64,000 bases of DNA from an uncultured Clostridia bacterium (GTDB lineage: Bacteria > Bacillota > Clostridia > Christensenellales > Borkfalkiaceae): contig CALVRO010000002.1 of assembly GCA_944358655.1 (NCBI GenBank), positions 1-64,000 of the forward strand. The letters are read 5' to 3'. Under the pieces are notes generated by a model that did not search any database, had not been told where the DNA came from, and worked only from the letters and a program-made list of their open reading frames with translations. Below, one piece after another: positions 43,605-54,400 of the stretch (within the stretch, counting starts at the first letter, position 1; each line of letters starts with the position of its first letter). The translations under genes and the position numbers were made by a program.

Positions 43605-43673
43605 TATAGGTTTTTTCGGTGAAAAATTATTCATGAATTGTCTGCAAAAGTTGTGTTTTTGCTTGCAATTCGC

Positions 43674-43703
43674 TTGACTTAGGCAATATATATATTGTAT
43701 AAT
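43674..43703 (+). promoter_or_regulatory. promoter of the arginine genes (argG)
   Basis: TTGACT (43674-43679), an 18-bp spacer and TATAAT (43698-43703). The leader to argG is about 80 nt and can form competing helices. Confidence 0.78.
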
Positions 43704-43706
43704 TGT

Positions 43707-43783
43707 TCAGGTTTTGGGGCCGAACGGCCGCGGCTCGGGCAAAATGCCTTTGCCGCCGCCTGAGGCTAATAATTTTCAGACGG
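43707..43783 (+). promoter_or_regulatory. structured argG leader
   Basis: CCGCCTGA (43756-43763) can pair downstream with TCAGACGG (43776-43783, one mismatch), placing a stem at the weak ribosome site. Alternatively, its CCTGA can pair with TCAGG (43707-43711) at the very 5' end. GGCAAA/TTTGCC forms a small inner hairpin. The helices exclude each other, which is compatible with translational control, but no known riboswitch class is recognised. Confidence 0.35.
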
Positions 43784-43792
43784 ATAAAAGAA

Positions 43793-45013
43793 ATGGAAAA
43801 GAAGATCAAAAAAGTTGTACTTGCCTATTCGGGCGGACTCGACACATCCATCATCATCCCCTGGCTCAAAGAGCATTACGACAACTGCGAGGTGATCGCG
43901 GTGTCCGGCGACGTCGGTCAGACCACCGAGCTTGAAGGGCTGGAGGAAAAGGCCCTCAAGACGGGCGCTTCCAAGCTCTATGTAGAGGATCTCAAAAAAG
44001 ATTTTATCGAAGATTACATCTATCCCACCATGAAGGCGGGCGCCGTGTACGAGAACAAATACCTTCTCGGCACGTCCTTCGCCCGTCCCATAATCGCCAA
44101 GAGGATAGTGGAGATAGCCAAAAAGGAGGGCGCCGACGCCATCTGCCACGGCTGCACGGGCAAGGGCAACGATCAGGTGCGCTTCGAACTCGCCATAAAG
44201 GCCTTTGCGCCCGAGATGACCATAATAGCCCCCTGGAGGATATGGGAGCTCAAGAGCCGCGACGAGGAGATAGACTACGCCGAGGCCCACAACATTCCCC
44301 TTAAGATAAACAGGGAGACCAACTACTCCAAGGACAAGAACCTCTGGCATCTCTCCCACGAGGGCCTCGATCTCGAAGATCCCGCCAACGAGCCCGACTA
44401 CGACAGGATATGCGAGCTGGGCGTGTCGCCCTGGAAGGCTCCCGATAAGCCCGAATATATCACCATTCACTTTGAAAAGGGTGTGCCCACGGCTATCGAC
44501 GGCAAAGAAATGGACAGCGTTTCGCTCATCGAAAAGCTCAACGAGGTCGGCGGCCGCAACGGCGTAGGGCTTGTAGACATGGTAGAAAACAGGCTGGTCG
44601 GCATGAAGTCGCGCGGCGTGTACGAGACGCCCGGCGGCACCATTCTGTACACCGCCCACGAACTGCTCGAGTCCATCTGCCTCGACAAGCAGACAATGCA
44701 TTTCAAACAGCACGTCGCCATCAAGTACGGCGAGATGGTCTACGACGGTCTGTGGTTCACTCCCTTGAGGGAGGCTCTCGACGCTTTCGTCGACAAGACG
44801 CAGGAAAACGTCACGGGCGACGTAAAACTTCGCATCTACAAGGGCAACGTAATGAACGCGGGCATCACCTCGCCCAACTCGCTCTACAGCGAGGATATAG
44901 CCACCTTCGGCGAGGACGACTGCTATAATCAGATGGATTCTCAGGGCTTTATCAACCTCTTCGGGCTGCCCATAAAGGTAAAGGCGCTGCTCGACAGTAA
45001 AAAAATAAAGTGA
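43793..45013 (+). CDS. argG: argininosuccinate synthase
   Basis: This enzyme joins citrulline and aspartate using ATP. It has 406 residues, starting at MEKKIKKVV (43793); upstream in-frame codons lie in the leader and are not conserved. The PP-loop is [11 protein letters not shown], and substrate segments [13 protein letters not shown] and [16 protein letters not shown] are intact. It is first in the arginine gene run. The stop overlaps the argC start by one base (TGATG). Confidence 0.96.
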   Translation: MEKKIKKVVLAYSGGLDTSIIIPWLKEHYDNCEVIAVSGDVGQTTELEGLEEKALKTGASKLYVEDLKKDFIEDYIYPTMKAGAVYENKYLLGTSFARPIIAKRIVEIAKKEGADAICHGCTGKGNDQVRFELAIKAFAPEMTIIAPWRIWELKSRDEEIDYAEAHNIPLKINRETNYSKDKNLWHLSHEGLDLEDPANEPDYDRICELGVSPWKAPDKPEYITIHFEKGVPTAIDGKEMDSVSLIEKLNEVGGRNGVGLVDMVENRLVGMKSRGVYETPGGTILYTAHELLESICLDKQTMHFKQHVAIKYGEMVYDGLWFTPLREALDAFVDKTQENVTGDVKLRIYKGNVMNAGITSPNSLYSEDIATFGEDDCYNQMDSQGFINLFGLPIKVKALLDSKKIK

Positions 45014-45945
45014 TGCACAGCGTTTTTATAGACGGCAAAGAGGGTACGACGGGCCTGCAGATATACGACAGGCTTGCCGCCCGCAAGGATATTCAGATTA
45101 TCACTCTGCCCGAGGAACTGAGGAAGGATGCCTCGGCGCGGGCGGAGTGCCTCAACAGCGCCGACATAAGCTTTCTTTGTCTGCCCGACGGGGCGGCGAA
45201 GGAGGCCGTCGCGATGGTGACTTCGCCCTCGGCGCGCATAATCGACGCCTCTACGGCTCACCGCACTCACCCCGATTGGGTCTACGGCCTGCCCGAGATA
45301 GACTGCGGCCGCAGGGAGGAGATAGCCTCCTCAAAGCGCGTAGCAAATCCCGGATGCTATGCCACGGGCTTTATAACTTTGGTGGCTCCCTTGGTTAAGG
45401 GAGGCATTGCTTCGGCCGACCATCCCTTTGTCTGCCATGCGCTCAGCGGTTATTCGGGGGCGGGCAAGAAGGGTATAGCTCAGTACGAGAGCTCGCCCCG
45501 CCCCGAGGAATTTTCCTCTCCCCGTCATTATGCCCTCGGGCTCTGCCATAAACACATTCCCGAGATGATGAGGGAGTGCGGCCTGAGTTTTGCTCCCGTA
45601 TTTTCTCCCGTCATCTGCGACTACTATGCGGGGATGTGCGTTGCGGTGCCCCTTCACAGGCGGACGCTGAACAAAAATTACTCTACAAAGGACATTTTTA
45701 GTTACTTTAAAGAGTACTATGTCGGACAGAGTTATATAAAAGTAGTCGATACGGACGACATTCCCGCCTTTCTGCCCTCCAATAAAGTGGTAGGCACAAA
45801 CAGGCTGGAGATATATGTTTGCGGCAACGACGAGCAGACCGTGCTTTTCAGCGTGTTCGACAACCTCGGCAAGGGCGCTTCGGGCGCGGCGGTGCAGAAT
45901 ATGAACATAATGCTCGGCCTCGACGAAACGTGCGGGCTCGAGTGA
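45013..45945 (+). CDS. argC: N-acetyl-gamma-glutamyl-phosphate reductase, short (type 2) form
   Basis: This enzyme reduces N-acetylglutamyl phosphate to the semialdehyde with NADPH. It has 310 residues, the shorter type 2 form rather than the about 345-residue form common in Firmicutes. The N-terminal VFIDGKEGTTGLQIYDRL is the Rossmann loop, and the catalytic Cys lies in NPGCYATGFI. The ATG at 45013 overlaps the argG stop; a GTG one codon earlier is the only alternative. Confidence 0.92.
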   Translation: MHSVFIDGKEGTTGLQIYDRLAARKDIQIITLPEELRKDASARAECLNSADISFLCLPDGAAKEAVAMVTSPSARIIDASTAHRTHPDWVYGLPEIDCGRREEIASSKRVANPGCYATGFITLVAPLVKGGIASADHPFVCHALSGYSGAGKKGIAQYESSPRPEEFSSPRHYALGLCHKHIPEMMRECGLSFAPVFSPVICDYYAGMCVAVPLHRRTLNKNYSTKDIFSYFKEYYVGQSYIKVVDTDDIPAFLPSNKVVGTNRLEIYVCGNDEQTVLFSVFDNLGKGASGAAVQNMNIMLGLDETCGLE

Positions 45946-46009
45946 ACGGCTTTCGCGTCCTTTTCAAGCGGTTTATTTAATAAGTTTTTTACGCTATTTG
46001 ATTTCTGAT

Positions 46010-47227
46010 ATGAAGATAGAAGAGATAGGCGGAGGGGTGTGCGCGCCCAAGGGCTTTAAGGCCAACGGCGTGCATTGCGGTATCCGCAGGAACAAGGTAA
46101 AGAAGGATTTTGCCCTGATAGTCAGCGAAGTCAGGGCGAGCGCCGCGGGCGTCTACACGAGCAATCTCGTCAAGGGCGCGCCCGTCGTCGTCACCAAGCG
46201 TCACCTTTCGGACGGCTACGCTCAGGCCGTTATAGTCAACAGCGGCAACGCCAACACCTGTAATTCAAACGGCATAGAGATAGCCGAAGATATGTGCGCC
46301 CTCGTTGAGCGCGCGGGCGGCATAAGGGCGGAGGACGTCATTGTCGGCTCTACGGGCGTCATAGGTCAGAAGCTCGACATTTCGCCCATGCGCGACCACA
46401 TGGATGAACTGTGGAGCGGGCTCGGCGACAACAGCACGGCGGCGGCCGAGGCCATAATGACGACGGATACCGTCAGCAAACAGGTGGCGGTGGAGTTCAT
46501 CCTCGGCGGCAAAAAGTGCAGGATAGGCGGCATAGCCAAAGGGGTGGGCATGGTCTGCCCCAACATGGCGACCAACCTCATCTTTCTTACATCCGACGTC
46601 GCAATTTCTCCCGCCATGCTGCAGAGGGCGCTTTCGGAGGACGTTAAGAGTTCTTTCAACATGGTTTCTGTCGACGGCGACCAGTCGACCAACGATACTT
46701 GCTGCATCATGGCCAACGGGCTTGCCGGCAACGAGGCCGTGGAGAGCGCGGGCGCCGATTATAAAAGGTTTGCAAAGGCTCTCAATTACTGCACGGTAAA
46801 GCTTTCGAAGATGCTCGCCAAGGACGGCGAGGGCGCAACCAAACTCATAGAGTGCAAAGTAACGGGCGCCAAGAGTTTAAAAGTCGCGCGCACGGTGTGC
46901 AAAAGCGTTATTAAATCGTCGCTCGTAAAGGCGGCAATGTTCGGTGCCGACGCCAACTGGGGCAGAGTGCTCTGCGCCATAGGCTATTCGGGGGCCGACG
47001 TCGATATATATAAAATAGACGTGTCTTTCGTCTCTCGCGCGGGCAGCGTGGAGGTCTGCAGGGACGGCTACGGAGTGGACTTCTCGGAGGAACTTGCCAA
47101 AAAGGTGCTCTCCGAGGACGAAATAACCATTGCCGTCGGCCTCAACAGCGGCGCATACTCGGCGGCAGCGTGGGGATGCGACCTCACATACGACTACGTT
47201 AAAATAAACGGCGATTACAGAACTTAA
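46010..47227 (+). CDS. argJ: bifunctional glutamate N-acetyltransferase / N-acetylglutamate synthase
   Basis: ArgJ recycles the acetyl group from acetylornithine to glutamate, and many members also use acetyl-CoA. It has 405 residues. The self-cleavage site is in KGVGMVCPNMATNL, where the chain splits before the nucleophilic Thr. The N-terminal APKGFKANGVHCGI and C-terminal INGDYRT are typical. No Shine-Dalgarno is visible before the ATG at 46010. A TTG at 45998 is possible but unsupported. It lies 64 bp after argC. Confidence 0.95.
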   Translation: MKIEEIGGGVCAPKGFKANGVHCGIRRNKVKKDFALIVSEVRASAAGVYTSNLVKGAPVVVTKRHLSDGYAQAVIVNSGNANTCNSNGIEIAEDMCALVERAGGIRAEDVIVGSTGVIGQKLDISPMRDHMDELWSGLGDNSTAAAEAIMTTDTVSKQVAVEFILGGKKCRIGGIAKGVGMVCPNMATNLIFLTSDVAISPAMLQRALSEDVKSSFNMVSVDGDQSTNDTCCIMANGLAGNEAVESAGADYKRFAKALNYCTVKLSKMLAKDGEGATKLIECKVTGAKSLKVARTVCKSVIKSSLVKAAMFGADANWGRVLCAIGYSGADVDIYKIDVSFVSRAGSVEVCRDGYGVDFSEELAKKVLSEDEITIAVGLNSGAYSAAAWGCDLTYDYVKINGDYRT

Positions 47228-47288
47228 AAATTTCTGTATCAAAACAATAGTGTATTAAAAACAATAAACGGTAATTTTCGGGAACAGA

Positions 47289-48134
47289 ATGGATAAGCGT
47301 GAACAGGCGGCTTTTTTGATAGAGGCAATGCCCTATATCAAGAAGTACTTCAACAAAATACTTGTCGTAAAGTACGGCGGTAACGCCATGGTGGACGAGG
47401 AGCTCAAATCGTCCGTCATGCGCGATCTCGTCGTTCTCAATCTTTTGGGCATAAAGGTAGTGCTCGTTCACGGCGGCGGGCCCGACATCTCGGCAACCAT
47501 CTCTAAAATGGGCATGGAGAGCAAGTTCATAAACGGACTGCGCTACACCGACGAGGAGACGGCCAAAGTGGTACGCATGGTGCTTGCCGGCAATACCAAC
47601 AAGACTCTTGCCGACCTCATCTGCCGCCACGGCGGAAAGGCCATAGGTATCTGCGGTCAGGACGGCCACCTTTTGAAGTGCGTCAAGCAGGACGACGAAC
47701 TCGGGTTCGTGGGAAAGATAGTCGAGGTCAACACGCAGGTTCTTACCGATCTTCTCGGGCTCGGCTATGTCCCCGTCGTGTCCACCGTGGGATACGACGA
47801 CGAGGGCAATATCTACAATATCAACGCCGATACGGCCGCGGCCTCCATTGCGGGAGCGCTGCAGGCCGAGAGCCTCATTCTTATGAGCGACATACGCGGA
47901 CTGCTCGAGGACAAGAATGACCCCGACAGCCTCATCAAAAAGGTGTATGTATCCGACATCCCCGCCCTCGTAAAGCAGGGCATAATCTCGGGAGGAATGA
48001 TCCCCAAAATAGATTGTTGCAAGGACGCCATCCGCCGCGGAGTGAAGAAGGTCTTCATAACCGACGGAAGGGTCAGTCATTCCATTTTAATAGAAATATT
48101 GTCCGACGAAGGCAGCGGGACAATGTTTGTTTAA
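47289..48134 (+). CDS. argB: acetylglutamate kinase
   Basis: This is an amino acid kinase of 281 residues that phosphorylates N-acetylglutamate. The N-terminal FNKILVVKYGGNAM, the glycine-rich LVHGGGPDISATI and the late GGMIPKIDCCKDAI are diagnostic. The N-terminal helix preceding the kinase core is present, so arginine feedback is possible. The gene follows argJ after 61 AT-rich bases and is closed by its own terminator, separating it from argD. Confidence 0.95.
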   Translation: MDKREQAAFLIEAMPYIKKYFNKILVVKYGGNAMVDEELKSSVMRDLVVLNLLGIKVVLVHGGGPDISATISKMGMESKFINGLRYTDEETAKVVRMVLAGNTNKTLADLICRHGGKAIGICGQDGHLLKCVKQDDELGFVGKIVEVNTQVLTDLLGLGYVPVVSTVGYDDEGNIYNINADTAAASIAGALQAESLILMSDIRGLLEDKNDPDSLIKKVYVSDIPALVKQGIISGGMIPKIDCCKDAIRRGVKKVFITDGRVSHSILIEILSDEGSGTMFV

Positions 48135-48136
48135 TT

Positions 48137-48169
48137 GACTGATTTATTTTTTAAATCAGTCTTTATTTT
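48137..48169 (+). terminator. terminator after argB
   Basis: GACTGATTTA (48137-48146) pairs with TAAATCAGTC (48152-48161), followed by TTTATTTT. Confidence 0.85.
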
Positions 48170-48199
48170 AAATTCCGGGCGAAAAACGCCAAAAAAATT

Positions 48200-48229
48200 T
48201 TGCCTTTTTGCGGCGTTATGTTATATAAT
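48200..48229 (+). promoter_or_regulatory. promoter of argD-argF
   Basis: TTGCCT (48200-48205), an 18-bp spacer and TATAAT (48224-48229). Together with the upstream terminator it defines a second arginine transcription unit. Confidence 0.62.
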
Positions 48230-48270
48230 AGTAAAAATACTATAAAGTAATTATTTTGTTTCAGGCGGAT

Positions 48271-49431
48271 ATGGACAGTAAACTCATTTTCGGAGAGGAC
48301 TCCGATTTCATTGCGCACACCTACGCGCGCTTTCCCGTTGTGTTCGAGAGGGGAGAGGGCTGCACGCTTTATGACGCCGAGGGCAGGGAGTATATCGACT
48401 GCGCGAGCGGCATAGGCGTAAATATCTTCGGCGTGTGCGACACAGCGTGGCGCGACGCGGTAGTTGAGCAGCTCAACAAGGTGCAGCACGTCTGCAATCT
48501 CTATTATTCTCAGCCGCAGGTTAAGCTGGCGGAGCTGCTCTGCAACAGAACGGGCGCCAAAAAGGTGTTCTTCGCCAACAGCGGCGCCGAGGCCAACGAG
48601 TGCGCCATCAAGGCGGCGCGCAAGTACGGCAACACCCGCTACGGCCGCAACGAGATAATAACCTTGAAAGATTCCTTCCACGGCAGAACTATGGCCACGC
48701 TGTCGGCTACCGGGCAGGACGCCTTCCATAAATACTACGAGCCCTTTCTTGCCGGCTTCAGATATGCCGATCCCACAATGGACGGCGTGCTGAAGTGCTA
48801 TACCGACAAGACTTGCGCCGTAATGGTGGAGTGCATACAGGGCGAGAGCGGCGTTCACGTCCTCGACGGGGACTTTCTGAGGGAGCTTGAAAGCTTCTGC
48901 CGCGAGCGCGACATCCTTCTCATCTGCGACGAGGTGCAGTGCGGCAACGGCAGAACGGGCAGGATGTACGCATATCAACATTTTGGTATCCGTCCCGACA
49001 TAGTCACCACGGCCAAGGGGCTGGGCGGCGGTCTGCCCATAGGCGCGTGCATGCTCTTCGAGAGGTGCGCCGACATATTCTCCTACGGCGACCACGGCTC
49101 TACCTTCGGCGGCAATCCCGTAGCCTGCGCGGGCGCGGTCAGCATTGTCGAAAGGCTTACCGACGACCTCTTCAAGGAGGTGCAGGGCAAGGGCGCCTAC
49201 CTTGCCGCGCACATCGGCAGGATAAGAGGGGTGAAGGGCGTTTCGGGGCTCGGCCTGATGATAGGCATAGCGACGGAGAGGCCCGCCCGCGAGATAGCCG
49301 CGGAATGTCTTGAAAAGGGGCTCGTCGTGCTCACCGCGCACGACAGAGTCAGACTGCTTCCTCCGCTCACGATATCAAAGGGCGAGATGGACGGCGCATT
49401 AAAAATATTAAACGAGGTGATTGGAAAATGA
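48271..49431 (+). CDS. argD: acetylornithine aminotransferase
   Basis: This is a PLP-dependent class III aminotransferase of 386 residues, converting N-acetylglutamate semialdehyde to N-acetylornithine. FFANSGAEANECAIKAAR, the PLP region LLICDEVQCGNGRTG and the lysine segment ITTAKGLGGGLPIGA (Lys expected to bind PLP) are intact. The start is taken at ATG 48271; a TTG at 48256 would add five residues. It overlaps argF by 4 bp. Confidence 0.93.
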   Translation: MDSKLIFGEDSDFIAHTYARFPVVFERGEGCTLYDAEGREYIDCASGIGVNIFGVCDTAWRDAVVEQLNKVQHVCNLYYSQPQVKLAELLCNRTGAKKVFFANSGAEANECAIKAARKYGNTRYGRNEIITLKDSFHGRTMATLSATGQDAFHKYYEPFLAGFRYADPTMDGVLKCYTDKTCAVMVECIQGESGVHVLDGDFLRELESFCRERDILLICDEVQCGNGRTGRMYAYQHFGIRPDIVTTAKGLGGGLPIGACMLFERCADIFSYGDHGSTFGGNPVACAGAVSIVERLTDDLFKEVQGKGAYLAAHIGRIRGVKGVSGLGLMIGIATERPAREIAAECLEKGLVVLTAHDRVRLLPPLTISKGEMDGALKILNEVIGK

Positions 49432-50330
49432 AACATCTTTTAAAATTGTCCGACCTTACGAGGGAGGAAATACTCTCCATATTAAATCTTGCCGACCAGC
49501 TCAAGTTCGAGCGCGTCAACGGCGTGCAGAAGGACTACCTCAAGGGCAAAAAGCTCGGCCTCATCTTTCAGAAGGCGTCCACCCGCACGAGGGTGTCCTT
49601 CGAAGCGGGCATCTACGAACTGGGCGGCTACGGGCTCTTTCTCTCGAGCAACGACCTGCAGATAGGCCGCGGTGAGCCCGTTCAGGACACCGCAAGGGTG
49701 CTCTCGCGCTATCTCGACGGCATTATGATAAGGACTTTTGCCCAGCAGGAGGTGGAGGATCTGGCCAAGTACGGCACTATCCCCGTCATCAACGGCCTCA
49801 CCGACTATGCGCACCCCTGTCAGGTGCTTGCCGACCTTATGACCATACGCGAGTATAAGGGGGCGTTCAAGGGGCTCAAGATGGCCTTCGTGGGCGACGG
49901 CAACAATATGGCCAACAGCCTGACCGTGGGCGCCATCAAGACGGGCATGTCCTTTGCCATTGCCTGTCCCAAGGGCTACGAGCCCGACGCAAAGATAATG
50001 GAGTGGGCCAAGGCCAACGGTCAGTTCACCGTCACCGAGAGCGTGGAGGAGGCCGTGCGCGACGCCGATGTCATCTACACCGACGTGTGGGCGTCCATGG
50101 GTCAGGAGAGCGAGAGGCAGGCCCGCGCCGCGGCATTCTCGGGCTATCAGGTCAATGCCGACTGCATGAAGGCCGCCAAGCCCGACGCAATGGTTATGCA
50201 CTGCCTGCCCGCGCATCGCGGCGAGGAGATAACCGAGGAGGTGTTCGAGGAGCACGCCAAGGAGATCTTCGACGAGGCCGAAAACAGGCTGCACGCCCAG
50301 AAGGCCGTAATGGTCAAACTTTTAAAGTGA
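49428..50330 (+). CDS. argF: ornithine carbamoyltransferase
   Basis: This enzyme makes citrulline from ornithine and carbamoyl phosphate. It has 300 residues. The carbamoyl phosphate motif is KASTRTRVSFE (about 45-55). HPCQ is in DYAHPCQVLAD, and the C-terminal ornithine-site motif is HCLPAHRGEEI. It is translationally coupled to argD (ATGA overlap). carA, which supplies carbamoyl phosphate, starts 69 bp downstream. An anabolic role is inferred from context. Confidence 0.95.
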   Translation: MKHLLKLSDLTREEILSILNLADQLKFERVNGVQKDYLKGKKLGLIFQKASTRTRVSFEAGIYELGGYGLFLSSNDLQIGRGEPVQDTARVLSRYLDGIMIRTFAQQEVEDLAKYGTIPVINGLTDYAHPCQVLADLMTIREYKGAFKGLKMAFVGDGNNMANSLTVGAIKTGMSFAIACPKGYEPDAKIMEWAKANGQFTVTESVEEAVRDADVIYTDVWASMGQESERQARAAAFSGYQVNADCMKAAKPDAMVMHCLPAHRGEEITEEVFEEHAKEIFDEAENRLHAQKAVMVKLLK

Positions 50331-50399
50331 GTTGTCCTCCCCGACGGGAGAGCGGCTGCTTTGCACAATCAAGTAAAAAATTAAGACAAGGATAAATAA

Positions 50400-51473
50400 A
50401 TGGAAAACGGCAAAGTTTATTTAACGCTGCAAAACGGCAAACAGTTTGTCGGAACGCGCTTCGGCGCCGACGGCGACGTCGTGGGCGAGTTGGTGTTCAC
50501 CACGGGCATGACGGGCTATGTCGAAACGCTGACCGACCCGAGCTACTACGGTCAGATAGTCACGCAGACCTTCCCCCTCATAGGCAACTACGGCGTCACT
50601 CCCGACTTCGAGAGCAAGAAGCCGTGGGTGTCCGCCTATATCGTAAGGGAGAAGTGCAACGAGCCCTCCAACTTCAGGTGCGAGGAGGCTCTCGACAAGT
50701 ACTTGAAGGACAACGGCATCATCGGCGTCTACGGCGTGGACACGCGCGAGCTGACAAAGATAGTCAGGGAGTCGGGCGTAATGAACGCCGCCATAACTTC
50801 CAAGCCGCTTGCCGACCTTTCGGAAGTAAAGGCCTATGCCGTCAGAAACGCCGTAATGAGCGTCACCTGCCGCGACGTGGAGTACTTCGGCGATCCGGAC
50901 GGGCTGAGAGTGGTCGTCTGGGACTTCGGTGCCAAGGATAACATTGTGCGCGAGCTTGTAAAGCGCGGGTGCTACTGCATAAGGGTGCCCGCTTGGTACA
51001 CGGCCGAGCAGATACTTGCGCTCGAGCCGCGCGGCCTCATGCTCGTAAACGGCCCCGGCGATCCCGCCGAGAACGTAGGCATAATCGAAAACATCAAAAA
51101 ACTTGCCGGCAAACTGCCCGTATTCGGCATCTGCCTCGGCCATCAGCTCTTTGCGCTGGCCATGGGCGGAAAGACCAAAAAGATGAAGTACGGCCACCGA
51201 GGCGCAAATCAGCCCGTCAAGTGTCTTGCCACGGGCAGGGTGTATATCTCCAGCCAGAACCACGGCTACGAGGTCATCTCGTCCAGCCTCGAGGGAGTGG
51301 GCACTCTGAGCTACGTCAACGCCAACGACAACACCTGTGAGGGCTTCGACTATCCTCAGCTCAACGCCTACACCGTGCAATTCCACCCCGAAGCGTGCGG
51401 CGGCCCTCAGGACGCTTCGTTCCTCTTCGATAAATTCATTAAAAATATGACGGAGGGAAAGTACAATGCCTAA
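50400..51473 (+). CDS. carA: carbamoyl phosphate synthase small subunit
   Basis: This glutaminase subunit of 357 residues delivers ammonia to CarB. The class I amidotransferase triad is visible: Cys in FGICLGHQLFALA and His/Glu in QFHPEACGG. The N-terminal half contains the typical GMTGYVETLTDPSYYGQIV. It overlaps carB by 8 bp. Placement with arg genes suggests an arginine-linked enzyme, but it may also feed pyrimidine synthesis, as no other copy is in the window. Confidence 0.95.
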   Translation: MENGKVYLTLQNGKQFVGTRFGADGDVVGELVFTTGMTGYVETLTDPSYYGQIVTQTFPLIGNYGVTPDFESKKPWVSAYIVREKCNEPSNFRCEEALDKYLKDNGIIGVYGVDTRELTKIVRESGVMNAAITSKPLADLSEVKAYAVRNAVMSVTCRDVEYFGDPDGLRVVVWDFGAKDNIVRELVKRGCYCIRVPAWYTAEQILALEPRGLMLVNGPGDPAENVGIIENIKKLAGKLPVFGICLGHQLFALAMGGKTKKMKYGHRGANQPVKCLATGRVYISSQNHGYEVISSSLEGVGTLSYVNANDNTCEGFDYPQLNAYTVQFHPEACGGPQDASFLFDKFIKNMTEGKYNA

Positions 51474-54400
51474 GAGAGAAGATATTAAAAAGGTGCTTGT
51501 CATCGGTTCGGGCCCCATTGTCATAGGACAGGCCGCCGAATTCGACTATGCGGGCGCTCAGGCCTGCCGCGTGATGAAGGACGCAGGGCTCAACGTTGTG
51601 CTTTGCAACTCCAACCCCGCCACGATAATGACGGACAGCGCCCTCGCCGACGAAATATACCTCGAGCCCCTCACCGTAGAGACGCTCAAGAGGATAATCA
51701 TAAAGGAGAGGCCTGACAGCCTTCTTGCGTCGCTCGGCGGACAGACGGGTCTGACGCTCGGCTGCAAGCTGGCAAAGGAGGGCTTCCTCGACGAATACGG
51801 CGTCAAGCTCATTGGCGTCAACGTCGACTCAATCGACCGTGCCGAGGACAGGGAACTGTTCAAGGAGACCATGAACAAGATAGGTCAGCCCGTAGTTCCC
51901 TCCGATATCGCCTACACGGTGGACGAGTGCGTGGCCGTTGCCGAAAGGATAGGCGGCTATCCCGTCATCGTCCGTCCCGCCTATACTCTCGGCGGCGCCG
52001 GCGGCGGCGTCGCACACAACGAGGAGGAGCTCAGGCTCATCGCCCACAACGGCCTCATGCTCTCGCCCATCACGCAGGTGCTCATCGAAAGGTACATAGG
52101 CGGGTGGAAGGAGATAGAGTTCGAAGTGCTCCGCGACGGCGCGGGCAACGTGCTCACCGTCTGCTCCATGGAAAATTTCGACCCCGTCGGCATACACACG
52201 GGCGACTCCATAGTCATAGCTCCCGCCGTAACGCTGTCCGATAAAGAGTATCAGATGCTCAGGACGGCCTCCCTCAAGATAATCACCGAGCTGGGCATAG
52301 AGGGCGGCTGCAACTGCCAGTTTGCTTTAAATCCCGATTCGTTTGAATATTCTGTAATAGAAGTCAACCCCAGAGTGTCGCGTTCGTCGGCGCTCGCCTC
52401 CAAGGCTACGGGCTACCCCATAGCCAAGGTGGCGGCAAAGATAGCCCTCGGCTACACCCTCGACGAGATAAAGAACGACGTCACCGGCAAGACTTACGCC
52501 TGCTTCGAGCCGACGCTCGACTACGTTGTAGTAAAATTGCCCAAGTGGCCCTTCGATAAATTCCTCTATGCAAAGCGCACGCTTGGCACGCGCATGAAGG
52601 CGACGGGCGAAGTCATGGCCATAGGCACGAGCTTCGAGATGGCCATAATGAAGGCCGTGCGCGGCGCCGAAATATCCTTGAATACTCTCAACATGCCCAA
52701 GATGGAGGAGCTGACCGACGATGAGATACGTTCCAAGCTCCACGAGCTGACCGACGAAAGACTGTTCGTCGTCTATCAGGCCATCAAGCGCGGCTTCGGC
52801 ATAGACGAGATCTACTCTATAACAAAGATAGACGAGTGGTTCCTGAATAAACTCAAAAATCTTTCGGACTACGAAAGAGAGATAGCAGGCAAAAAGCTGA
52901 CCAAGGCCGAATACCTCAGGGGCAAAAGGCTCGGTTATCCCGACAAGGCCCTCGCCGACATTTCGGGCAACGCCCTGCCCAAGCATGTCGACGCCACCTT
53001 CAAAATGGTCGATACCTGCGCGGCCGAGTTCGCCGCTCAGACGCCCTATTTCTATTCTACCTACGACGAGAAGGAGCACGACGAGGCCCTTCCCTATGTC
53101 GCCGAGAGCAGAAAGAAAAAGAAGAGAAGGATAATAGTCATAGGCTCGGGCCCCATAAGGATAGGTCAGGGCATAGAGTTCGACTATTCCTCCGTCCACT
53201 GCGTGTGGGCGCTCAAGCGCCTCGGCTACGAGGTCATCATAATCAACAACAACCCCGAAACGGTTTCAACCGACTTCGACACCGCCGACAGACTGTACTT
53301 CGAGAGCCTGACTCCCGAGGACGTTCAGAGCGTCATCGACGTCGAAAAGCCCTACGGCGTAGTCGTCACTTTCGGCGGTCAGACGGCCATAAAGCTGTGC
53401 GGCTACCTCGACAAAAAGGGCATTAGGATACTCGGCACACCCGCCTCGTCCATCGACCTCGCCGAGGACAGGGAGAAGTTCGACGAGCTCTTGGAGCAGT
53501 TCCACATTGCCCGTCCCAAGGGACTGACCGTAATGACCAAGGAAGAGGCGGTAAAGGCGGCCGAAACGCTCGGCTATCCCGTGCTGCTCCGTCCCTCGTA
53601 CGTCATCGGCGGCCAGAACATGACCATCGCCTTCACGCAGAACGATATCGAAAGGTATATGGACGTCATCCTCGCGCAGAACATAGAAAACCCCGTGCTC
53701 TGCGACAAGTACCTCATGGGAACCGAGCTTGAGGTAGACGCCATATCAGACGGCGTGGACGTGCTCATCCCCGGCATAATGCAGCATATCGAGCGCGCGG
53801 GCGTACACAGCGGCGACTCCATTGCAGTCTATCCGCCCTACAGCCTTTCGGACGCCATGCTCAAAAAGGTAGTGGAGATATCCACCAACCTCGCGCTGTC
53901 CTTAAAGACCAAGGGCCTCATCAATATCCAGTACCTCATCTATCATAATGAACTGTATGTTATTGAGGTCAACCCCAGGGCGTCGCGCACCATACCCTAT
54001 ATCTCCAAGGTGACGGGCGTGCCCATGGTCGACCTCGCCACGCGCATAATGGTGGGAGCCAAACTCAAGCGCCTCGGTTACGGCACGGGCCTGTATAAAA
54101 ACTCCCCCTATGTCGCCGTAAAGGTGCCCGTGTTCTCCTTTGAAAAACTCAACGACGTCAACTCCCAGCTCGGCCCCGAGATGAAGTCGACGGGCGAAGT
54201 TCTCGGTATCGGTAAGACGATAGAGGAGGCGCTCTTCAAGGGCCTTGTGTCTGCGGGCTTCAACATGAAGCACCCCACAAAGCGCAATCCTTCGGGCATC
54301 TACTTTACGATAAACGATCAGGATAAGTTTGAAATAGTCAATATAGTCAAGAAGTTTGCCGACCTCGGCCTGACCTTCTATGCGACCAAGGGTACGGCAA

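Noticed and set aside
50331..50399. Possible PyrR or attenuator element before carA
   Set aside because: Only a 5-bp hairpin (50337-50350) is present, with no terminator or known binding motif.
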